From positions 1 through 24,211 of the IMG/VR virus record IMGVR_UViG_3300033153_006621: a DNA stretch of 24,211 bases, one strand, 5' to 3'. The position numbers and the translations under genes were made by a program. The notes under the pieces were generated by a model. The model saw nothing but the letters and a program-made list of their open reading frames with translations, did no database searches and was not told the DNA's origin. Within the stretch, counting starts at the first letter, position 1; each line of letters opens with the position of its first letter. Source of the DNA: a virus. Positions 19,968-24,211 of this stretch are shown here, piece by piece.

Positions 19968-21392
19968 TTAATGCATATCAATTATCCTGCCTTTAGCAGA
20001 AACGGAAACAATCCTACCTTCAGCAGGAATTACTATAACTTCAACAGGTAAAATACCTTGTAGTGTTTGTATATTCCATCTAATAGAAACTGTATTTCCA
20101 ACAACTCCAGCAGAATCCCATTGTACTGTAACCGTGTTACTTGTTTCTTCAAATATATTCCATTTGGATTCTAATTGTTGCGCAATTTCATTTAAAATAT
20201 TCCAACGTAAATCAGAAGAAACGCCCAATTCATTTAAAATATCCCATCTTGAATCCAAGGTATTTGCTATTTCAGAAAATATATTCCATCTTGTATTTAA
20301 TACATTGGAAATTTCTGCAATGGTATTCCAACGGATATCTGTTGTATTACTAATAACGGATAGGCTACTTATTATGTCCCACATTATTTGGGACGTGTTG
20401 CTTATTTCTACTAATAAATTCCAGTTTAAAGTGGATGTATTCGATACATCATTAAATATATTCCATATTGCTTGTAATGTGTTAGAAATTTCCACATATA
20501 TATTCCATATTGCTTGTAATGTGTTAGAAATTTCCACATATATATGCCATCTAAAATCATATGAATTGTAAACTTCTTCATTAAGGTTCCACCGCGCATC
20601 TATGCTATTACTAATTGCCTCAAATAAATCCCACCTTGAATCCATAATGTTACTAACAACACCCGATGCCGCAGATGGTATCCAAATTGTTTTTTCTGGC
20701 CGCTCTACAGGTAAATCACCTTGAGGTACAAAAATCGAGCCTTCATTCGTCAGTGTTAAATCATTAATAAATGATGGCTCATTTTCATCTAAACCAAAAG
20801 GCCAATGCCCGACTTGTGCATCAGGGCGTATTACACTGGGATTAACTCCCCAAGCCAGCATCAATTCTTCGTGCTCTTCCAGAATAGCCTGCCACATTGC
20901 AGGCTCAGCCAAGTCACCCTCAAGAAATGTAGCTGGAGAATTATTCCAAACACAACCAAAAGTAGTGCGATTTAATGTGGGTGTTCGTGTAGCTCCGTTA
21001 GTTCCGGGTGTTCCACCATTAAGACGAACTCTACCTCCTGTAGATGGGCTAACCGTTCCTAACGCGTGTGCCCATTTACCTACTAGATAACCAGCAGGGG
21101 CAGTTGATGCTATTGATGATGACGCCCCACCGTCACGATAAAGCAACCTTAGTGGATCATCCGTAACATTTCCGTTCGCGACTAAATTTATAAAATGATT
21201 ACTTACGCCATTGCGACCAACACCACACAAAGATTGTGCATTAGAATTATCAAATGATCTAAACCATGTAGCTATGGTTAAATCTTGACTTCCATCAAGT
21301 ACCGAACCAAATAACCACTGATAATTTGTGTTAGCACGTACAAAGCGCCTAACACTAGTGGTTATAGCTTTCCGAATAGGAAAAGCAGCCAT
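19968..21392 (-). CDS. LamG-like protein with fourteen 14-residue Trp repeats, 474 aa
   Basis: ATG with AAGG upstream. Residues about 25-190 form a LamG/concanavalin-like domain (DLTIATWFRSFDNSNAQSLC, LVGKWAHALG, GRVRLNGGTPG, FLEGDLAEPAMW), a glycan-binding fold frequent in virion surface proteins. Residues 246-444 consist of 14 tandem units of 14 residues (one of 17) with consensus (I/V)SNT.D.RWNI..E, a Trp at a fixed place in every unit. The last 30 residues end with two similar strands (EVIVIPAEGRIVSVSAKGRI). The repeats predict a long strand-turn solenoid or fibrous stalk. The position among tail genes suggests a side fibre or decoration protein. Confidence 0.72.
   Translation of the reverse strand: MAAFPIRKAITTSVRRFVRANTNYQWLFGSVLDGSQDLTIATWFRSFDNSNAQSLCGVGRNGVSNHFINLVANGNVTDDPLRLLYRDGGASSSIASTAPAGYLVGKWAHALGTVSPSTGGRVRLNGGTPGTNGATRTPTLNRTTFGCVWNNSPATFLEGDLAEPAMWQAILEEHEELMLAWGVNPSVIRPDAQVGHWPFGLDENEPSFINDLTLTNEGSIFVPQGDLPVERPEKTIWIPSAASGVVSNIMDSRWDLFEAISNSIDARWNLNEEVYNSYDFRWHIYVEISNTLQAIWNIYVEISNTLQAIWNIFNDVSNTSTLNWNLLVEISNTSQIMWDIISSLSVISNTTDIRWNTIAEISNVLNTRWNIFSEIANTLDSRWDILNELGVSSDLRWNILNEIAQQLESKWNIFEETSNTVTVQWDSAGVVGNTVSIRWNIQTLQGILPVEVIVIPAEGRIVSVSAKGRIIDMH
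20061..20657 (-). repeat. 42-bp coding repeat array (14 units)
   Basis: Encodes the 14-residue repeats of the LamG-like protein. Most units have diverged at DNA level, but 20456-20545 is an exact 42-bp duplication (2.1 copies), showing recent expansion. The single 17-residue unit (ISNTSQIMWDIISSLSV) interrupts the regular period. Confidence 0.9.
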
Positions 21393-21397
21393 TTTAA

Positions 21398-21850
21398 TTA
21401 ACCTTGCTTAATGGCGTTTTGTTCTAAAGAAACAGTTGCGCCTAGTGCTGTTCCAGTATTGTTGAAAACAACATATTTAAAGTTTTTGGGAACATCAATT
21501 AAATTAAACCGTTTTTTCATCGTCCGTACAGTTGTCTCTGCTGTATAGATTATACTCCCTAGCCAATCCCAATGTGATACATCATCACCGACGGGTGTAT
21601 ATGTGGCATCACTTTCTGAAGTTATACCACCAGCGTAATCTGTTCCATCATCCGTAGAGCCAGCAATATAAATTTTAATATTCCCATCAGAACCTGCTGT
21701 AGTAGTAGTTAGAATTTGCAGAAACATCTCAATCTCATGCGCTAACTCTGTGTCATTATCCACATCAGGGCTTACCCAATATGCCTGATCTGCCAGGTTA
21801 GCCAGATTAGTAACTGCAAGAGCAGTAATTGTAGTATATGATTTTGCCAT
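21398..21850 (-). CDS. virion structural protein, 150 aa
   Basis: Overlaps the preceding gene by one base (TAATG), so translation is coupled. The protein (MAKSYTTITALAVTNLANLA, DNDTELAHEIEMFLQILTTT, GNIKIYIAGSTDDGTDYAGG, FKYVVFNNTGTALGATVSLE) fits a recurring pattern of small siphophage structural proteins with a beta-sandwich, where the N-terminal part names a difference measured between neighbouring strands. I recognise the general type but not the family. Probably decoration or accessory tail protein. Confidence 0.68.
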   Translation of the reverse strand: MAKSYTTITALAVTNLANLADQAYWVSPDVDNDTELAHEIEMFLQILTTTTAGSDGNIKIYIAGSTDDGTDYAGGITSESDATYTPVGDDVSHWDWLGSIIYTAETTVRTMKKRFNLIDVPKNFKYVVFNNTGTALGATVSLEQNAIKQG

Positions 21851-22359
21851 TATTGTGCCCTAGATAAAGTAACATTACCGATACGAATTATACCCAAACC
21901 AATCTGCATAGCTCTGGATGCTTTATTTTGACTCAGTGCAACCAACACACTCACATCTGCTGCTCTCATTATTTCCATATCTCTTAGGGAGGTGAAATCT
22001 AAACTTACAGAAGTAAAATCCACTGAAGTAAGGTGAGGGCTGGTTAGCAAATCAAGGAAGGCTTGAGCGGCATGTTTTCCTCTTAGTGTCACCGGTGTAT
22101 TTGACCCAAAAGGATCATCCCCCACTATTGATTCTGCTACATGATGCAGCCTTCCCAGGATTGATGTTTGGGTCAAATCGGTCCCTGTATTTGAGCGATT
22201 ACCGTTTTCTAACAGATATAACATCATGCCTGATAAATCATCTGATACAGAAAATTGTAAACGATTTAATTCATCTACAACTTCTTGATCTGTCATGCCA
22301 TTATACAAGCTAGGATTATTGTCTAACTCAGCACGTAGTTTTAATATATACATCATCAT
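21850..22359 (-). CDS. conserved-type phage protein, 169 aa
   Basis: Starts with ATGATGATG; any of three Met codons may be used, and the first overlaps the previous stop by four bases (ATGA). The N-terminal LRAELDNNPSLYNGMTDQEV followed by VDELNR is a pattern I associate with an uncharacterised helical protein widespread in tail modules of proteobacterial phages and gene transfer agents (LRAEL...Y.GMTD...V..LN). The remainder is helical (LGRLHHVAESIVGDDPFGSN; MRAADVSVLVALSQNKASRA). Function unknown; it is probably involved in tail assembly or structure. Confidence 0.68.
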   Translation of the reverse strand: MMMYILKLRAELDNNPSLYNGMTDQEVVDELNRLQFSVSDDLSGMMLYLLENGNRSNTGTDLTQTSILGRLHHVAESIVGDDPFGSNTPVTLRGKHAAQAFLDLLTSPHLTSVDFTSVSLDFTSLRDMEIMRAADVSVLVALSQNKASRAMQIGLGIIRIGNVTLSRAQ

Positions 22360-22784
22360 CTAACTCCAAAATCTTCGACTACACCCGGGGCGTTGGCTTG
22401 CATTAGCCCGCCCCTTATATCTAAAGGGCCAACCTCATTTGAGTACCCCCCTTCATTACCGTTAATATGTGTTATTGTAAGGGCGCAATAATAAATGCCA
22501 TCAGGCATTGCTAAATTTGCAAAAGTTTCTTCGACACGTGCATTTGGCACTAATAATGATGCATCTGTAATAATAAAAGTCGATGTATAATTACCTGAGT
22601 TATTACCACAATAAATATTAGCAGATTGTATTTCTCCAGGTTGAATAATACTATTATCTAACATCTCACCAGAATTAGTCCAGACAAAACGGGATAAATG
22701 TATAGTTGGATCACCCAATACCAATCCAGATATGCAAATTGTAAATAGTACTATTGATAAAAAAGATGTTAATATTTTAATCAT
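22356..22784 (-). CDS. exported small protein, possible fibronectin-III-like domain, 142 aa
   Basis: Start placed at the ATG ending at 22784, with AAAGGAG nine bases upstream; the frame continues further up into the tail tube gene without a ribosome binding site. Residues 1-24 (MIKILTSFLSIVLFTICISG onward) form a Sec-type signal peptide, probably cut after VLG. The mature 118 residues are strand-rich with two cysteines (C59, C100) that could form a disulfide once outside the cytoplasm, and end in TITHINGNEGGYSNEVGPLD, like the last strands of a fibronectin type III domain. A secreted product inside a virion gene block is unusual. It could be periplasmic and affect superinfection or the envelope, or be a virion protein with a membrane-targeted precursor. 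Its end overlaps the next gene by four bases. Confidence 0.7.
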   Translation of the reverse strand: MIKILTSFLSIVLFTICISGLVLGDPTIHLSRFVWTNSGEMLDNSIIQPGEIQSANIYCGNNSGNYTSTFIITDASLLVPNARVEETFANLAMPDGIYYCALTITHINGNEGGYSNEVGPLDIRGGLMQANAPGVVEDFGVR

Positions 22785-22806
22785 TTTATTCTCCTTTATT
22801 ACTTCT

Positions 22807-23940
22807 TTATAAACTACTGCTAATAATAATTGAAGCCCCTGTAGTCGCATCATATTCAGCACGGAAAGGACCGCTCATTGTTAAAGCACCTTCACTGTCA
22901 GTAGGTGGTGTAGGCAAATCATAATAGGATCGTGGAAAAGTAAATCCATAATAAGCTGAGCCTTCATTTGAAGAGAAGGCCAGATTTTTTGCAGTATGGT
23001 TATTACTATCTGTATATTCAGCCAAATCTTCAAAAAAGAATCCTACATTTCCAGTAGATTGTCTACGTCCTTTAAACTGATCTACTTTTTCACGGTTACC
23101 AATAACAAATCCATCTGATAAATTATTTGTTAAAGTAAAATCAAATGATGTCATATTGGTATTAATAACATCATCAAGCAAAATAACTCCTGAAAAAGAA
23201 GTCATTGGATCAGCAGTAGAAACATCCGCTGCCGCAGTGCCTACAGCAGTTGGAACACCTTCAGTTCTACCATTAACAGTAAAAGTTAAATCCATTGCTT
23301 TTTCAGGAGCAATACTTAATGCCATGCTATTAACTAAGCAGCCAGCAAAAATAATTTCTTGGTCAATATCTGTCCAACGTTTGAATATTGATAAATAATT
23401 TCCAGTGCTTCCGCCTTTCATATATTTAGCAGCGATTACTTCATCACCACCACCAGATTCATCAACTAAAGCACTACCAACAACAGTTAGAGTTAATGCT
23501 ACTACTGCCGTCACCTTGAACCATCCGTTGTTTGCAGCAGTTGTGAATCCAGATGATAATACCCATTGCCCAACTATGAAACCGTCTGTAACAAAGCTAC
23601 CTGAGCCCCTGGTAAATGTATTGCCCGAGGCTACAGCATCTAAAGTGGAAGCGCCTGTGGTTGTCTCTGTCCAATCGTCAAACATAACAGATTTTAAAAA
23701 TTCATCATGTGATGCTGCACTTAATTCAGTAACTAAATCACCACCTACATTTTTATTACCTTGGATATCGGAAGCACTTTCGCCATCAGAGCGGATTTCC
23801 CCCGATTCAATATTACCATTAGTGCCTCCAAAACTATCAGTATTTTTACGGATAGCTTGTGGAGTTCCTGCTGGCGTTACACCAGGAGTAACTTCAACTA
23901 AATACGCTAGTTCTACACTAGACCCTTGTGCTCTTGACAT
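22807..23940 (-). CDS. major tail tube protein, 377 aa
   Basis: Forms the hexameric rings of the non-contractile tail tube. MSRAQGSSVELAYLVEVTPG and VTPAGTPQAIRKNTDSFGGT match the N-terminus of Phage_tube_2-type tail tube proteins, followed by EIRSDGESASDIQGNKNVGG (48-67) and a C-terminal half with FKRWTDIDQEIIFAGCLVNS and SLSIAPEKAMDLTFTVNGR-like strands. Residues about 108-168 contain an inserted beta module related to one in the tip protein; many tube proteins carry such an outward-facing domain. ATG with AGGA upstream. It lies between the terminator-like gene and the accessory structural genes, as expected; no head genes are in the window. Confidence 0.88.
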   Translation of the reverse strand: MSRAQGSSVELAYLVEVTPGVTPAGTPQAIRKNTDSFGGTNGNIESGEIRSDGESASDIQGNKNVGGDLVTELSAASHDEFLKSVMFDDWTETTTGASTLDAVASGNTFTRGSGSFVTDGFIVGQWVLSSGFTTAANNGWFKVTAVVALTLTVVGSALVDESGGGDEVIAAKYMKGGSTGNYLSIFKRWTDIDQEIIFAGCLVNSMALSIAPEKAMDLTFTVNGRTEGVPTAVGTAAADVSTADPMTSFSGVILLDDVINTNMTSFDFTLTNNLSDGFVIGNREKVDQFKGRRQSTGNVGFFFEDLAEYTDSNNHTAKNLAFSSNEGSAYYGFTFPRSYYDLPTPPTDSEGALTMSGPFRAEYDATTGASIIISSSL

Positions 23941-23956
23941 TATTTAATCCTCCAAA

Positions 23957-24211
23957 TTAATGGTAAAAATAGAAAGGACACTGTACAGTAGCTTGCCAAA
24001 AACCATGCCTATCGTCCCTTCCTTGTAATGGTTGTGGTGCCGTAAAACGTATTGCAACACCATTATCCGATGTTATGCGCAGCCCCGCAGGAAAAATTCC
24101 CATAACATAGCCTTCTAATTCAGAAGATTCTCCAATACCAGTTCCTAATTCTGTAAAAATATCTATAGATATCATTGCTTCATATTTACTATTACCACCA
24201 ACTCCTATTTC
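23957..24211 (-). CDS. tail terminator/completion-like protein, N-terminus outside the window
   Basis: The frame is open from 23957 through the right edge (85 codons visible), so a start at the internal ATG ending at 24175 is unlikely. Visible parts (IGVGGNSKYEAMISIDIFTE, LGTGIGESSELEGYVM, FTAPQPLQGRDDRHGFWQAT, VQCPFYFYH) match the ending of gpU/DUF4128-like tail terminator proteins: a strand of the form a-v-v-q-v-d-i-f, a G.G....A..L stretch, and a closing GW/FW....V..PF.... These cap the tail tube and fix its length with the tape measure. The location directly before the tube gene agrees. Confidence 0.72.
   Translation of the reverse strand, partial: EIGVGGNSKYEAMISIDIFTELGTGIGESSELEGYVMGIFPAGLRITSDNGVAIRFTAPQPLQGRDDRHGFWQATVQCPFYFYH

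Noticed and set aside
23405-23947. Plus-strand frame of 180 codons
   Set aside because: It is antisense to the tail tube gene, with no ribosome binding site and a Pro/Ser/Thr-rich translation.

Overview
The window looks like part of the genome of a long-tailed (siphovirus-type) temperate phage, probably a phage-plasmid, of an AT-rich Gram-negative bacterium. The phage assignment rests on a tail module in canonical order (tail terminator, tail tube, frameshifted tail assembly chaperones, tape measure, distal tail, tip/fibre). The plasmid-like character rests on a replication initiator-like gene next to four 20-bp iterons spaced in whole helical turns, plus a ParB-domain gene at the left edge. 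A Gram-negative host is inferred from a Sec-exported small beta-barrel protein on the plus strand. Almost every gene is on the minus strand with strong AGGAG-type ribosome binding sites, so the window is best read from right to left. The host species cannot be determined from this sequence.

Right part (24211 to about 7490, minus strand), late/virion block: tail terminator-like fragment, tail tube protein, an exported small protein, four or five accessory structural proteins (one with a LamG-like domain and fourteen 14-residue repeats), a G/GT-type pair of chaperones joined by a -1 frameshift at GGGAAAC followed by a strong hairpin, the tape measure protein, a lectin-plus-distal-tail protein, and an 1816-residue tip/receptor-binding protein. 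Two small coiled-coil/membrane proteins follow, and the block ends at a 12-bp GAAA-loop terminator at 7489-7522. A single plus-strand gene (8506-8898), a likely moron, sits convergent with the tip gene and has its own promoter and a 16-bp palindrome.

Middle part (7464 to about 4490), replication and RNA: an HTH gene overlaps a replication initiator-like gene. Four iterons lie at the 3' end of that gene, beside AT-rich repeats. A hypothetical gene with a hairpin-rich leader follows, and then about 720 bases without genes. The left two thirds of that gap (about 4726-5199) can be folded by eye into a multi-domain RNA with a promoter just before it and a terminator-like hairpin just after it on the minus strand. 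This candidate large noncoding RNA is the most interesting part of the window.

Left part (4697 to 1), early/accessory genes: a broken small gene, then a tightly packed run of small hypothetical genes. These include a free-standing NUMOD4-like domain, a DUF932 protein with a terminator after it, a one-helix membrane protein and a Lys/Ala-rich protein. The run ends in a ParB-like gene that leaves the window. Two of the small genes share an upstream element at the same distance from their starts, suggesting common control. No integrase, capsid, terminase, endolysin, tRNA or CRISPR array is visible here.
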